Notes: generated by a model from the sequence alone, not told the origin. A DNA stretch of 64,000 nucleotides from PGYR01 sp041675005 (GCA_041675005.1 JBAYUQ010000005.1:62001-126000); one strand, 5' to 3'. Positions 15,987 through 24,862 are shown, counted from the stretch's first letter. Made by a program: numbers and translations.

Positions 15987-17585
15987 TCACTCTGGTTTGT
16001 ATGGTTCCACTAGCACAACTTCTTCTCTGCGAAGAACTACCGCACCGGGGTTAGCACCTTTGGGTTTGCTAACATATTTCTTCTGTGTATAAGCGACTGG
16101 TGCTAGGTGCGATGTTTTTGCTTTTGAATAAAATGCTGCTATTGCTGCTGCTTCTTTTATTATTCCTTTGCTTGGCTCTCTGCCGTCCACTCTTATTACG
16201 CAGTGCGAACCGCCTACTCCTCTTGCGTGTAACCATATATCATTAGGTTTGGCGAACTTCATTGTCAGCTCGTCATTATTTTTCGCATTTTTACCAACGT
16301 ATAGAACGAAGTTTTCACTAAGCTCATACTTTTTGAATTTCTCTTCTCTTATCTCTGGGCCTTTTCGCTCCACTATATCACCTAAGATTTTTCTATTATC
16401 TACTAGTATTTCTTCTAATCTTTTTACGTCATCTGTACTTTCTATTGTAGCTTGTAACTGCATTTTGTCAACTAATTGCAATTCCAATTCTGGCAATTTA
16501 GCTTTAGCTATTGTACGTTCCTTCAGTACATTCGATGACTTTTTGAAGTATTTTTGGGCATTGTCTATTAAGCTAAGCTTTTCATCTAAAGCGATTTTTA
16601 ATATATTGCCTTCCCAATCTACTAACTCAATTTCTTTGCCTGACTTTATTTTGGGATTGGGTTGTGAGATTAGCATTTCTGCAAAGTGTCGTAACTCTTC
16701 CGATTTTGATTCCCCATCTTCCAACTTTTTAATACGTTGGATTGCGGTTTCATCTTTCTTTATCAGCTTTACTAGTTTACCTAGAGATTTTTTCTTTAGT
16801 TCTGTTATTCTCTTTTTACTAACTTCTCGAACAAACTTCGTTCTTATCCCTTCGCTTATTGAATCACATTTTTTGTGTAGTTCGTACCCATCTAGTTCTA
16901 TGAGTGAAAGCAGATATTTATCATCACTCAATTTATAGACATAAGACTCTTTCGCTCGGGCTAATTGATAGTAATATCTTTCTACATTTTCAGTTTGTGC
17001 ATCTATATTTATATCTTTTACCAAAGTTTTTTTTGTTAGTCCGTTATTTGCTAAATAGCTTTCAGTATAGTATTTACCAAAATAATACTTGCATTTCTTT
17101 AGAGCGTCTGAAAAAAAAGTGTCCCCATCGAAATCCGATATGTCTTTTTGCTCGTTAGTGTCTATAGAGATTTTGGTCCCAACAATATCCAAATTGTTCA
17201 GACTATGTATAATCTTATTTTTCTTAGTGGTAACTAATAGGTCAGATTTATTATGTCCGAACATTACGAAATATAAATTGTGCGTTTGAGTAGAGATTAC
17301 TAATATTCTATCTTCGTTGACTTGATTAATATTAGTAATAGTTTCACCGACTAGTACGCCAAATAAATCTTTGGTGTTTGCTTTAGCTCGGTTGTGTCTG
17401 TTGCGAAGAAGCAACCTATCATAAGGAGAGTTCGTTGAAAATTCTAAGAATAATACTGATTTACCATCAGTTATTTCTATAATTAGCAGACCTTGGCTCT
17501 GCGTATATATTTGGCTAAACGAATAACCGACAATTGATTGCAATTCGTCTGCAAGTGCTGATATAGTGGCTTTGTGATTAATCAT
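15987..17585 (-). CDS. rqcH: NFACT-family protein (RqcH/Rqc2-like)
   Basis: A 532-residue protein with an N-terminal NFACT-N (FbpA-type) domain (about 1-200), a central helical coiled-coil part rich in Lys/Glu (about 250-400) and a C-terminal NFACT-R (DUF814) domain (about 415-532) with DIWLHARGVGGSHCVIR and YTQKKYVSKPKGANPGAV. Bacterial RqcH binds stalled 50S subunits with peptidyl-tRNA and directs alanine tailing of the nascent chain. The domain order supports that family; activity in this organism is inferred. It stands alone on the minus strand, divergent from the ECF sigma gene. Confidence 0.85.
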   Translation of the reverse strand: MINHKATISALADELQSIVGYSFSQIYTQSQGLLIIEITDGKSVLFLEFSTNSPYDRLLLRNRHNRAKANTKDLFGVLVGETITNINQVNEDRILVISTQTHNLYFVMFGHNKSDLLVTTKKNKIIHSLNNLDIVGTKISIDTNEQKDISDFDGDTFFSDALKKCKYYFGKYYTESYLANNGLTKKTLVKDINIDAQTENVERYYYQLARAKESYVYKLSDDKYLLSLIELDGYELHKKCDSISEGIRTKFVREVSKKRITELKKKSLGKLVKLIKKDETAIQRIKKLEDGESKSEELRHFAEMLISQPNPKIKSGKEIELVDWEGNILKIALDEKLSLIDNAQKYFKKSSNVLKERTIAKAKLPELELQLVDKMQLQATIESTDDVKRLEEILVDNRKILGDIVERKGPEIREEKFKKYELSENFVLYVGKNAKNNDELTMKFAKPNDIWLHARGVGGSHCVIRVDGREPSKGIIKEAAAIAAFYSKAKTSHLAPVAYTQKKYVSKPKGANPGAVVLRREEVVLVEPYKPE

Positions 17586-17703
17586 GTTTTCTTTGGCACG
17601 GAATTCTCATTATGTATATTATTGTTATTTGTACGAAGATGTTTGACAATATGTCAGCAATTACTCAACTAACAAAGTTAAATTGAAAAATTATTGTATA
17701 AAG

Positions 17704-17733
17704 TGAAACTTTTTTCCGTTTAATGTGTTTATA
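17704..17733 (+). promoter_or_regulatory. Candidate ECF-type promoter of the sigma gene
   Basis: TGAAACTTTTTTCC followed 14-15 bp after GAAACTT by GTTTATATA resembles the AAC-centred -35 and short -10 of self-activated ECF promoters. It lies about 65-90 bp before the sigma gene start. Pattern match only. Confidence 0.35.
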
Positions 17734-17795
17734 TAACTATATAAGAGTGCATTAGTCTTATATTATTTTAAGTTGGAATCAAACAGAGGTGTATT

Positions 17796-18353
17796 ATGGA
17801 TTTAGCATTGCAAATAGAAGAGTTGTTCAAAAACGACAGAAAGAAATTCCTTGGTTTTATCCGTAAGAGAGTAAGATCCCAGGAAGAAGCGGAAGATATT
17901 TTACAAGACGTATTCACAAACGTGCTTGCTGCATCTAAAAATGTACAAAAGCCAATTGAAAATATCGCATCTTGGGTATTTACAGCAGTAAGAAACAGAA
18001 TAATTGATTCTTATAGAAAAAAAAGAGCAGAAGCATTTTCTGACCTCCAAACTCCCAAACAACAAGAAGAGGGAATGGACACTTTCGAGCATTTCATCGA
18101 GGATGTAGGGGAAGGACCAGAGAGCGATTTGCTGAGAAAAACAATCTGGGAAGCAGTCCAAGATGGACTAAGTGAACTTCCAGATGAACAAAGAGATGTG
18201 TTTGTTAAAAATGAATTTGAAGGTATTTCGTTTAGGGAAATGTCAGAAGAAACGGGCGTGAATATAAATACTCTTTTAGCAAGAAAGAGATACGCTGTTC
18301 TACATTTACGGAAAAAACTAAGCGGTTTATACAATTCATTAAATGAAAACTAA
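17796..18353 (+). CDS. ECF-type RNA polymerase sigma factor
   Basis: A 185-residue sigma-70 family protein with region 2 (about 10-86: FIRKRVRSQEEAEDILQDVF, SWVFTAVRNRIIDSYRKKR) and region 4 (about 122-178: LSELPDEQRDVFVKNEFEGI, then NINTLLARKRYAVLHLRKKL). Regions 1 and 3 are absent, as in extracytoplasmic-function factors. AGAGGTG 6 bp before the ATG is a good ribosome-binding site. No zinc-type or FecR anti-sigma gene follows; the next gene is an overlapping small membrane protein, which may be its regulator (inference). Confidence 0.93.
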   Translation: MDLALQIEELFKNDRKKFLGFIRKRVRSQEEAEDILQDVFTNVLAASKNVQKPIENIASWVFTAVRNRIIDSYRKKRAEAFSDLQTPKQQEEGMDTFEHFIEDVGEGPESDLLRKTIWEAVQDGLSELPDEQRDVFVKNEFEGISFREMSEETGVNINTLLARKRYAVLHLRKKLSGLYNSLNEN

Positions 18354-18633
18354 CAATCACGATATTAAACTTACAATTGAAAAAATTGCCCGCTCAATAT
18401 TTTTTATAATATTTATTGGCGGGCTTTTTCTATTTATATCCTACACATTAGAAAATATCTGCAATCTTGTAATATTTGATACTTTCAAAATACCATGTAT
18501 CAATACTCTAGAAGCTGCTGGTATTGTTGGCTTTGCTTATATTATTTTCTACGGAATTAACTTTGGTATAAAGTCTATGCGTAATGAAATGACAAATAGA
18601 CATAAGACAAATCGTCAGAACTCCGACAATTAG
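18343..18633 (+). CDS. Small two-helix membrane protein coupled to the ECF sigma factor
   Basis: A 96-residue protein with two hydrophobic helices (about 15-40 and 55-75) and a basic, Asn-rich tail. Its ATG lies inside the last codons of the sigma gene (11-bp overlap), so translation is probably coupled. No anti-sigma family is recognisable. Position suggests it could be a membrane partner of the sigma factor, but nothing in the sequence proves this. Its first helix is encoded by a GC-clamped hairpin followed by TTTTT. The stop overlaps the convergent egtB by 4 bp. Confidence 0.75.
   Translation: MKTNNHDIKLTIEKIARSIFFIIFIGGLFLFISYTLENICNLVIFDTFKIPCINTLEAAGIVGFAYIIFYGINFGIKSMRNEMTNRHKTNRQNSDN
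18388..18429 (+). terminator. Terminator-like hairpin inside the small membrane protein gene
   Basis: GCCCGC-T-CAATA pairs with TATTG-GCGGGC (11 bp, one bulge) around an AT-only loop and is followed at once by TTTTTC. It begins 35 bp after the sigma factor stop codon, where a terminator or attenuator would be expected, yet it lies within the next coding frame. Confidence 0.55.
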
Positions 18634-19874
18634 TCATACTGCTTAGCTAATCTAATTCCAGCAAACATCCATCTCGCATTTGGATGATAAAAATTTCTAT
18701 ATGTATGACGTATGTGTGTCATCGGAGTAGCAAAGCTACCTCCTCTCAGTACCTTCTGATTTACCATAAACTTACCATTGTATTCGCCGAAGGCTCCTTT
18801 ATCTTGTTTATACATAGGGTAAGGTAGGTAAGCACTTTCTGTGTGTTCCCATAGATTACCTATGAATGCAGTATCACCATTATTCCTTGGTAATGCAAGA
18901 AAATTACCATCTTCTAGCAAATTTGATTTCTCATTTGCGTTGTAGTGAGATTTGGAAGCTACTTCCCATTCAAATTCAGTCGGTAACCTATATCCTGCCC
19001 ATCTAGCAAAAGCATTTGCTTCATAAAAAGATATATGAGATGCAGGCGCAGCATGATCACACTTTCGCATACCGTGCAAAGTGAAATAAAACCATTGATC
19101 ATCTTCCTTTTTCCAATAGAGAGGGTGAGAAATATTATTTTTTTCTTTCCATTCCCATCCATCTGAAAGCCATAAGAGAGGATTATCATATCCACCATCA
19201 TTTATAAATCCTTTGAACTCACGGTTAGTCACCAGTCTATCGGATATTTCAGCAGAGTGTATATATTGTTTGTGTGATCCTTTCTCATTGTCAAAACAGA
19301 ATAAGTTAGAGTCGTGTCCTATTTCATATACTCCTTCGTCGATAGATAAAAAATTCTGTGCTTCTATCTCAGTGCCGAATTCAAAATCTTTTTTTATGTA
19401 TGTGGGGTGTAAGGGGCTACTACCAAAGTTATATTTTATATCTTGAAGTAGTAATTCCTGATGTTGTTGCTCATGATTAAGACCTAAAATCATCAATTTA
19501 TTAATTGATTCATTTGGATCATCAAGTAGTTCAGCTACATGTTTGTTTACATACTGTCTATATTCGTAGATTTTATTAATCGAAGGTCTCGACAAAACTC
19601 CTCTTTCCGATTGAGTTAATCTTTTACCTTTTGAGAAGTAATAGCTATTGAATAAATACGAGAACTGTTCGTCAAAGCGGCGGTAGTTCTTGTAGTATTT
19701 TTCGAGTATGAAACTCTCGTAAAACCAAGTAGTGTGAGCTAGATGCCATTTGGGTGGACTGGCGAACAGATTAACCTGTATAGAATAATCCTCTACGTCC
19801 AGTGGCAAACAAATTGCCTCTGTCACATCTCTTACTTGATTAAATTGTAGTGTAAGTGGTATATGTTTGGTCAT
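18630..19874 (-). CDS. egtB: Ergothioneine biosynthesis protein EgtB-like sulfoxide synthase
   Basis: About 414 residues from ATG 19874 (an in-frame ATG at 19907 would leave only 25 bp to divergent ubiE). It has an N-terminal DinB-like domain with the iron-binding HX3HXE motif HEQQHQE, and a C-terminal formylglycine-generating-enzyme-like domain containing NLWEHTES, LRGGSFATPMTHIRHTYRNF and the final ARWMFAGIRLA. EgtB joins hercynine to a thiol using oxygen. No egtD or egtC homologue is beside it, so either the partner is elsewhere or the substrate differs (related OvoA/EgtB enzymes). Its end overlaps the convergent small membrane gene by 4 bp. Confidence 0.85.
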   Translation of the reverse strand: MTKHIPLTLQFNQVRDVTEAICLPLDVEDYSIQVNLFASPPKWHLAHTTWFYESFILEKYYKNYRRFDEQFSYLFNSYYFSKGKRLTQSERGVLSRPSINKIYEYRQYVNKHVAELLDDPNESINKLMILGLNHEQQHQELLLQDIKYNFGSSPLHPTYIKKDFEFGTEIEAQNFLSIDEGVYEIGHDSNLFCFDNEKGSHKQYIHSAEISDRLVTNREFKGFINDGGYDNPLLWLSDGWEWKEKNNISHPLYWKKEDDQWFYFTLHGMRKCDHAAPASHISFYEANAFARWAGYRLPTEFEWEVASKSHYNANEKSNLLEDGNFLALPRNNGDTAFIGNLWEHTESAYLPYPMYKQDKGAFGEYNGKFMVNQKVLRGGSFATPMTHIRHTYRNFYHPNARWMFAGIRLAKQYD

Positions 19875-19932
19875 AAATACTATATTTGTAAGTGAAGGAT
19901 AATTCAAAGTAAAAAAAAAATTGGAATAAACA

Positions 19933-20619
19933 ATGAGTGAAGAAATAAAAAAAATGTTTTCGAGTATTTCGAAGCATTATGACTACATGAATAATGTTAT
20001 GTCGTTGGGACTTCACCATGTCTGGAGAAAGAGATTAGTAAAGTTATCTGGGGCAAAACCGGGTGATACAATACTCGATACTGCATCGGGGACTGGTGAT
20101 TTGGCAATTGAATTTAAAAAAGTAGTAAAAGAAGGAAGAGTATTAGCAACTGATTTTTGCTCAGATATGCTTAAACATCTACCTATGAAAGCAATAAAAA
20201 AGGATGTCGAAATAGACGCGGAACTAGCTGACATACTTGATCTCCACTTCGAGAGTAAGAGTTTTGATATAGTAGGTATCTCATTTGGAATAAGAAATGT
20301 AGATGATATGTATCGTGGAATAGCCGAACTAGCAAGAGTAGTAAAACCTGGTGGTAAGCTAATGATATTAGAAACTGGTAAACCTAATGGGTTTTTGAAG
20401 AAAGTGTACGAATACTACAGCAAGAATATAATGCCTAAACTAGGGCGTATGCTTATAGACGAAGAAGCAGCTTACACTTATTTACCAACTACAATTGATG
20501 GCTTTCCTTACGGACAAAAGTTTGTTGATATACTAGAAGGTACAGAAAGATTCACTGAAGTGAAATGCTATCCTCAATTCTTTGGAGTATCGTATATTTA
20601 TAAATGTACTGTCAAATAG
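19933..20619 (+). CDS. ubiE: Demethylmenaquinone methyltransferase UbiE/MenG
   Basis: A 228-residue SAM-dependent methyltransferase for the last step of menaquinone (or ubiquinone) synthesis. Family marks: FSSISKHYDYMNNVMSLGLH (about 9-28), the SAM motif DTASGTGDLA (about 46-55), GISFGIRNVDD and LPTTIDGFPYGQKFVDIL. Length is typical. TTGGAA lies just before the ATG. The 3' end overlaps the convergent glycosyltransferase by 8 bp. Confidence 0.94.
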   Translation: MSEEIKKMFSSISKHYDYMNNVMSLGLHHVWRKRLVKLSGAKPGDTILDTASGTGDLAIEFKKVVKEGRVLATDFCSDMLKHLPMKAIKKDVEIDAELADILDLHFESKSFDIVGISFGIRNVDDMYRGIAELARVVKPGGKLMILETGKPNGFLKKVYEYYSKNIMPKLGRMLIDEEAAYTYLPTTIDGFPYGQKFVDILEGTERFTEVKCYPQFFGVSYIYKCTVK

Positions 20620-21724
20620 ATTGAGCAAACTCTATAACTTTTTTGGCTAAGCTCTCCCATGATTGGTCTGCCAATGCTTTTAGTATATTCGATTTATAAT
20701 CTATATCCGATTTAAAATACTCTTCTATCGCATTTTTGAATAAGTTTTCATCGGCTTTTTCTAGGACTATACCTGCATTCCATGGCTCTACCATTTCCCT
20801 TAGCCCTCCTACATCAGAGACTATAACAGGTACGTGGAAATTATAAGATATACCCACTATACCCGATTGAGTAGCAGTTCTATACGGCAGAACGCATACA
20901 TCAGAAGCTGAAAAGCAAATTGCCGCTTCATCTTCCGTAGTGTACTTGATAAGCTTTGTTACTCGGCTGTTCTCAATAGACTTTAGTTGTTCTTCGAATT
21001 TGTCGAATCCTGAGTATGACTCACCGGCTATTATCAGATGGTACGAATCATCTAGCTTTTTGAATGCCTCTATTAGTATATCCAATCCTTTGTAATCACG
21101 AATAAACCCGAAGAAGATAAGCACTTTTTTATCAGGATGAATTCCTAGTTTTTCTCTCGCTATTTTCTGCTCTACCCTATCACCGAAATGATCATAAGGG
21201 GGATGATAACCCATTATATACTTTGCATCTGGCTTTAACTTTAGCAAATCATCTTTCACGGATTCTGCCATAGCAATGAACCCATCATTTCTATCAAGAT
21301 AGTACTTTGTAAGAGCTTCGTCACCAATTCTATGTTCATGAGGTATTACATTACCGAGTACAGAAATTGCTTTCACACCTTTTTTACGCAATTTACCAGT
21401 GACATAACCGACAGAAGGAGCTAAAAAAGGAATCCAAAGTTTACTCATCACAATATCGGGTTTGAACTTTTCTATTTCGGAATAAGTGCTCATCCAAGAA
21501 AGAGGATTAACTGAATTCAAGGTACGCTCCGATTCTATTACTATAGCTTTGTCCTCATCATTCACGTATTGGCTTTTCCCAGGGAATAGAATCTTCGGAT
21601 ATTGCTTGTTATAGTTGAATGCCTTTACTTCGTGGTCTTTTGCTAATGCAGTATAAAGCGAACCATTGAACTGAGCAATGCCACCTTTGTAAGGATAAAA
21701 TGTAGATAGATAGGCGATTTTCAT
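20612..21724 (-). CDS. GT-B fold glycosyltransferase (GT4-like)
   Basis: A 370-residue cytosolic or membrane-associated transferase. The N-terminal acceptor domain opens with AYLSTFYPYKGGIAQFNGSL; the C-terminal donor domain has FFGFIRDYKGLDILIEAF, the EDEAAICFSASDVCVLPY segment and GIVGISYNFHVPVIVSDVGG. These are typical of GT4 retaining enzymes using NDP-sugars. Acceptor and donor cannot be named. It is divergent from the methyltransferase gene at 21786, with about 60 bp between them. Confidence 0.9.
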   Translation of the reverse strand: MKIAYLSTFYPYKGGIAQFNGSLYTALAKDHEVKAFNYNKQYPKILFPGKSQYVNDEDKAIVIESERTLNSVNPLSWMSTYSEIEKFKPDIVMSKLWIPFLAPSVGYVTGKLRKKGVKAISVLGNVIPHEHRIGDEALTKYYLDRNDGFIAMAESVKDDLLKLKPDAKYIMGYHPPYDHFGDRVEQKIAREKLGIHPDKKVLIFFGFIRDYKGLDILIEAFKKLDDSYHLIIAGESYSGFDKFEEQLKSIENSRVTKLIKYTTEDEAAICFSASDVCVLPYRTATQSGIVGISYNFHVPVIVSDVGGLREMVEPWNAGIVLEKADENLFKNAIEEYFKSDIDYKSNILKALADQSWESLAKKVIEFAQSI

Positions 21725-21785
21725 AAATTAATTTTTAAATTGCATACTTATAAAACATTAAGATAATCAATAAAGATAAACAAAT

Positions 21786-22595
21786 ATGTCAAATTTGAGA
21801 GAAATAGTCAACAAGGACGAGAAATTAACCTCGCAAGACAAGTATTATTGGAACTATATGTATGATCTTGGTAAAAGTTTCATCGTACCTTATCTAACAG
21901 AGAAAGGCATATTTAAGTCTGGATATCATGTAGCTGAGATAGGAAGTGCAGAAGGTGGTGTATTAGCCGCTTTTATGGATGCTGGAGCGAGCAAAGGACT
22001 CGGGACAGACATTGCTGTAGTAAGATTAGAAAAAGGCAAGTATATAGCCGGAATAGGCGGAATAGACCTCCAATATACTACACACGATATAGTTACCCAA
22101 GAGCCATCAGACGAGTGGAAAAATGAATTTGATTTGGTTCTACTACGTGATGTAATAGAGCATTTAGATAACCCGACATCAGCACTGAAGAATATTAAAA
22201 TGGTGATGAAAGATGATGGTAAACTATTTGTCACCTTTCCCCCATACCACTCACCTTATGGTGGACACCAACACACCGTAAAAAGCACTGGCGGTAAGTT
22301 CCCATATATTCACCTACTGCCGAAATCTACTTTCAATAAGTTTATAGAAAAAGGTGTGAAAGCAGATATAGGAGAAGCAAACCGAATATATGATTTGCGA
22401 TTGACTATACCCAAATTCGAGAAAGCAGTAGCTGATGCAGGTCTAAAAGTAGTGCTGAAAGAATGTTATTTCTTGCGACCAGTATTCAAGATGAAATTTG
22501 GACTTCCAAGCTTGAAGATAAACACATTAGCTAAGATACCATTCATAGCAAAGTATTTTACTTTAGAGGCTTCTTATATATTGGAGAAGGGGTAA
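21786..22595 (+). CDS. SAM-dependent methyltransferase (class I)
   Basis: A 269-residue protein with the SAM-binding motif VAEIGSAEGGVLAAFMDAG (about 49-67), the acidic loop GLGTDI, the post-motif LVLLRDVIEHLDNPTSALKN (about 118-137) and GKLFVTFPPYHSPYGGHQH. This Methyltransf_11-type architecture with a C-terminal alpha/beta cap is common next to polysaccharide glycosyltransferases, here one gene away. A sugar or lipid acceptor is inferred. The downstream hypothetical gene begins 17 bp later. Confidence 0.85.
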   Translation: MSNLREIVNKDEKLTSQDKYYWNYMYDLGKSFIVPYLTEKGIFKSGYHVAEIGSAEGGVLAAFMDAGASKGLGTDIAVVRLEKGKYIAGIGGIDLQYTTHDIVTQEPSDEWKNEFDLVLLRDVIEHLDNPTSALKNIKMVMKDDGKLFVTFPPYHSPYGGHQHTVKSTGGKFPYIHLLPKSTFNKFIEKGVKADIGEANRIYDLRLTIPKFEKAVADAGLKVVLKECYFLRPVFKMKFGLPSLKINTLAKIPFIAKYFTLEASYILEKG

Positions 22596-22612
22596 AAGGA
22601 AAAGGGGTTTAA

Positions 22613-23089
22613 ATGAATATACAAATTGCTATGAAAATATTTATGGAATTTTTAAATTCAACTTGGGATTTAGTTAATCCTCTTATTGTCGATAGATTCT
22701 ATACATGTTCAGACGAAGACTCATACTCTGATTGGATCGAAGCTAATTGGGAAATGCTTGTAGAGAAAAAACTATTGAATTTAGACGAATATTTAGAGCC
22801 TTATGGTAGTGGTGCTGATATATATGGTGCTAGTGATAGAATAACAGAACCAGAGAATGGAAGTACTCATAGAGTAATTATTAATAGCTTAAATGGGGAT
22901 GAAGTTTACGACTTTTTGAATGAGGAATTTATAACATTAAATAATAATATATTTTATGAATTTGTTTCATTTAGATCAGGATTTTATTTCAGGAATCCAG
23001 AATTTAATCATGTTTTATTTTATGATAATAAAGGCGAAGAAAGAGTTATAAAAGTCGATAATGTTAAATATAGTTTAGTGACTATTTAA
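22613..23089 (+). CDS. Hypothetical acidic protein (158 aa)
   Basis: Very AT-rich, acidic protein without a signal peptide or membrane segment. It contains repeated Asn/Asp/Glu and many aromatic residues (YEFVSFRSGFYFRNPEF). I recognise no family. It follows the methyltransferase by 17 bp on the same strand, but base use differs enough that it could be a later arrival. An immunity-like or structural role cannot be judged. Confidence 0.65.
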   Translation: MNIQIAMKIFMEFLNSTWDLVNPLIVDRFYTCSDEDSYSDWIEANWEMLVEKKLLNLDEYLEPYGSGADIYGASDRITEPENGSTHRVIINSLNGDEVYDFLNEEFITLNNNIFYEFVSFRSGFYFRNPEFNHVLFYDNKGEERVIKVDNVKYSLVTI

Positions 23090-23095
23090 TCCCAA

Positions 23096-23215
23096 TCACA
23101 GCCACAGAGTGGCTATATACCTTTAGTCAACAAAAAAAACAAACACCCCGTCAGCCACGCTTTGTGTGACTGCCCCCCTTCTTTTGCAAAACTTCGTTTT
23201 GCTTAAAAAGTGGAA
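23096..23215. repeat. Repeat island E
   Basis: Contains small inverted repeats: GCCACAGAGTGGC, the CTTTAGTCAAC fragment of the GACTTTAGTC family, CCCCGTCAGCCACGC...GTGTGACTGCCCCC, and GCAAAACTTCGTTTTGC. No gene is visible in 23090-23286. Confidence 0.5.
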
Positions 23216-23286
23216 TTAAATCATACCTTTTTAGACATCCTTATTCATCATAAAGCACTTAACCCTGCAAGATTCATATATACTAT

Positions 23287-24030
23287 CTAAGAATTAGCAG
23301 CTTGTTTCTTTTTCTTTAAGCTTGCTTTCTTTTTGCTCCTGAATCTCATATTTAGAAGCTCAATTAAGAACGAGAACATAACAGCGAAGTATATATATCC
23401 TTTAGGTATCTCGAAGTGGAATGCTTCTAGAATTAGCATAAATCCAATCAGTATCAAGAATGACAACGCAAGTAGTTGTAAAGATGGATGTTGATTAATA
23501 AACTCACTAATTGAATTAGCAAATACCATCATCACAATCAATGAAATAATTACAGCTATCACCATTATCAATAGATTATCCGATAAACCGACAGCCGTTA
23601 GTATGGAATCAAACGAGAAAACAATATCGAGCATAACTATCTGGAATATAGCATTCCCCATAGAAATAGTCTTCTTCTCATGTTCACTACTATGCTCAAT
23701 CTGCTCTACTTTATGATGAATCTCTAATGTACTTTTCACTAATAAGAAAAGCCCACCTCCTAGTAGTATCAGCCCCTTACCGGTTATATCCACTTCGAAT
23801 AAAGTAAACAGTGCATTATTAAGTACTTGAAGCTGAGTAATAAGTGCAAGCAGAATTATTCGCATTATCATCGCTAGGAATAGACCTAATATTCGTGCGA
23901 ACTTCTGTTTATCAACAGGTAATTTCTCAGTAGTAATAGAAATAAATATGATATTATCTATACCCAGAACTATTTCAAGGAATGTAAGAGTAAGTAACGC
24001 TAATAGATTGTCAACAGTAAATAATTCCAT
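23287..24030 (-). CDS. TerC-family integral membrane protein
   Basis: A 247-residue multi-pass protein (about seven helices) with the two family signatures FLEIVLGIDNIIFIS (about 18-32) and MLDIVFSFDSILTAVGLSDN (about 132-151), each carrying membrane-embedded acidic residues. TerC/Alx/YkoY proteins are linked to tellurite resistance and manganese export. The basic C-terminal tail (KKKKQAANS) is cytoplasmic. It is monocistronic. A manganese-efflux role is likely but not proven. Confidence 0.9.
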   Translation of the reverse strand: MELFTVDNLLALLTLTFLEIVLGIDNIIFISITTEKLPVDKQKFARILGLFLAMIMRIILLALITQLQVLNNALFTLFEVDITGKGLILLGGGLFLLVKSTLEIHHKVEQIEHSSEHEKKTISMGNAIFQIVMLDIVFSFDSILTAVGLSDNLLIMVIAVIISLIVMMVFANSISEFINQHPSLQLLALSFLILIGFMLILEAFHFEIPKGYIYFAVMFSFLIELLNMRFRSKKKASLKKKKQAANS

Positions 24031-24367
24031 AATATCTTTTTTTGCCTAGTTGAATTAATTATTTTATATCTTTCGTAATTCGTAATTCAAAATTAATAAA
24101 TAAACTATATGAATACCTACGATAAACTGTCTAAGTTTTTTTTTCAAGAAATAATTATTTGGCTTTCTATAGTTGGCTCTGCTGTAATTGTCTTTAATAA
24201 AAAGTACTTATCCTATAGTAACACGTGGTGGTGACAAGGTATAATCCCTAATTAGTGTTGTTTTTTTACCAAAGTAAAAAAAATTACTTTTTTTTGTTAC
24301 CTTTTTCAAAGTGATGTGTTATTATAGTAGAAAGACATTTTTAACAATTAATTATAAAGGAACAGTT
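24031..24367. other. Intergenic region with one possible micro-ORF
   Basis: 337 bp between divergent terC-like and lipoprotein genes. It holds a candidate 41-codon ORF (24109-24234) and an AT-rich stretch with long A and T runs (24260-24300: AAAGTAAAAAAAATTACTTT can fold) that probably carries the lipoprotein promoter. AAGGAACAG before ATG 24368 is the ribosome-binding site. Confidence 0.5.
24109..24234 (+). CDS. Possible 41-aa membrane micro-protein
   Basis: ATG-initiated frame with a short polar N-terminus, one hydrophobic helix (EIIIWLSIVGSAVIVF, about 14-29) and a C-terminus ending NTWW. No clear ribosome-binding site; the composition is plausible for a single-pass peptide, but in AT-rich DNA such frames arise by chance. 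Confidence 0.3.
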   Translation: MNTYDKLSKFFFQEIIIWLSIVGSAVIVFNKKYLSYSNTWW

Positions 24368-24835
24368 ATGAAAAAAGTACTAATTCTCACATTCTTGGCA
24401 ATGATGACACTTACATTGGCATCATGCAATTGGGACCCAACAGGCATGGGAACTGGCGATGGAGACGGACGTGGAGACGACAATGGTAGGGGCGACAAAG
24501 ACGACGACAAAAAAGAAAGAGACGGAATGATGGTAAGAGGAACGGAAGGCGATTCTTTTAGAACACCTTGCGACTTTTACTTCACGGTTGAAAGTATTGT
24601 AGTAACAGAAAACAATAGTGATGTAGCAACTGACAGAACACCTGAGAGAACAGTTACTGTAACAATAGTTGTAACTAATGCAGACGGAACTACTGAAACC
24701 TATACTATGACAAGAGAATCTCATAGTGTAACTATCGGTGATTGTACAATATACTTAAAAGGTATAGAGCCAATCAAATCTCGAGATACTGACGTTGTAA
24801 AACATGTTGCAATGTTTGCTATAACTACTGGCTAA
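24368..24835 (+). CDS. Lipoprotein with Asp/Gly-rich linker (155 aa)
   Basis: Start chosen at ATG 24368 because AAGGAACAGTT precedes it and MKKVLILTFLAMMTLTLASC is a textbook lipoprotein signal (Cys 20). The mature protein begins with a 35-residue Asp/Gly/Lys-rich low-complexity stretch (GDGDGRGDDNGRGDKDDDKK), which resembles calcium-binding DxDG repeats but without regular spacing. A beta-rich domain with two cysteines (PCDFYF, GDCTIYL) follows, which may form a disulfide. No family recognised. Confidence 0.8.
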   Translation: MKKVLILTFLAMMTLTLASCNWDPTGMGTGDGDGRGDDNGRGDKDDDKKERDGMMVRGTEGDSFRTPCDFYFTVESIVVTENNSDVATDRTPERTVTVTIVVTNADGTTETYTMTRESHSVTIGDCTIYLKGIEPIKSRDTDVVKHVAMFAITTG

Positions 24836-24862
24836 TAATTACGTATTAAGAATTACCTTTGA

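Noticed and set aside
16168..16938. A 256-codon Ser/Phe-rich frame antisense to the NFACT gene
   Set aside because: Shadow of the Lys/Glu-rich coiled coil on the other strand; no family signal.
24031..24108. A riboswitch upstream of the TerC-like gene (yybP-ykoY manganese type)
   Set aside because: The leader is short and AT-rich and I see no conserved manganese-sensing core.
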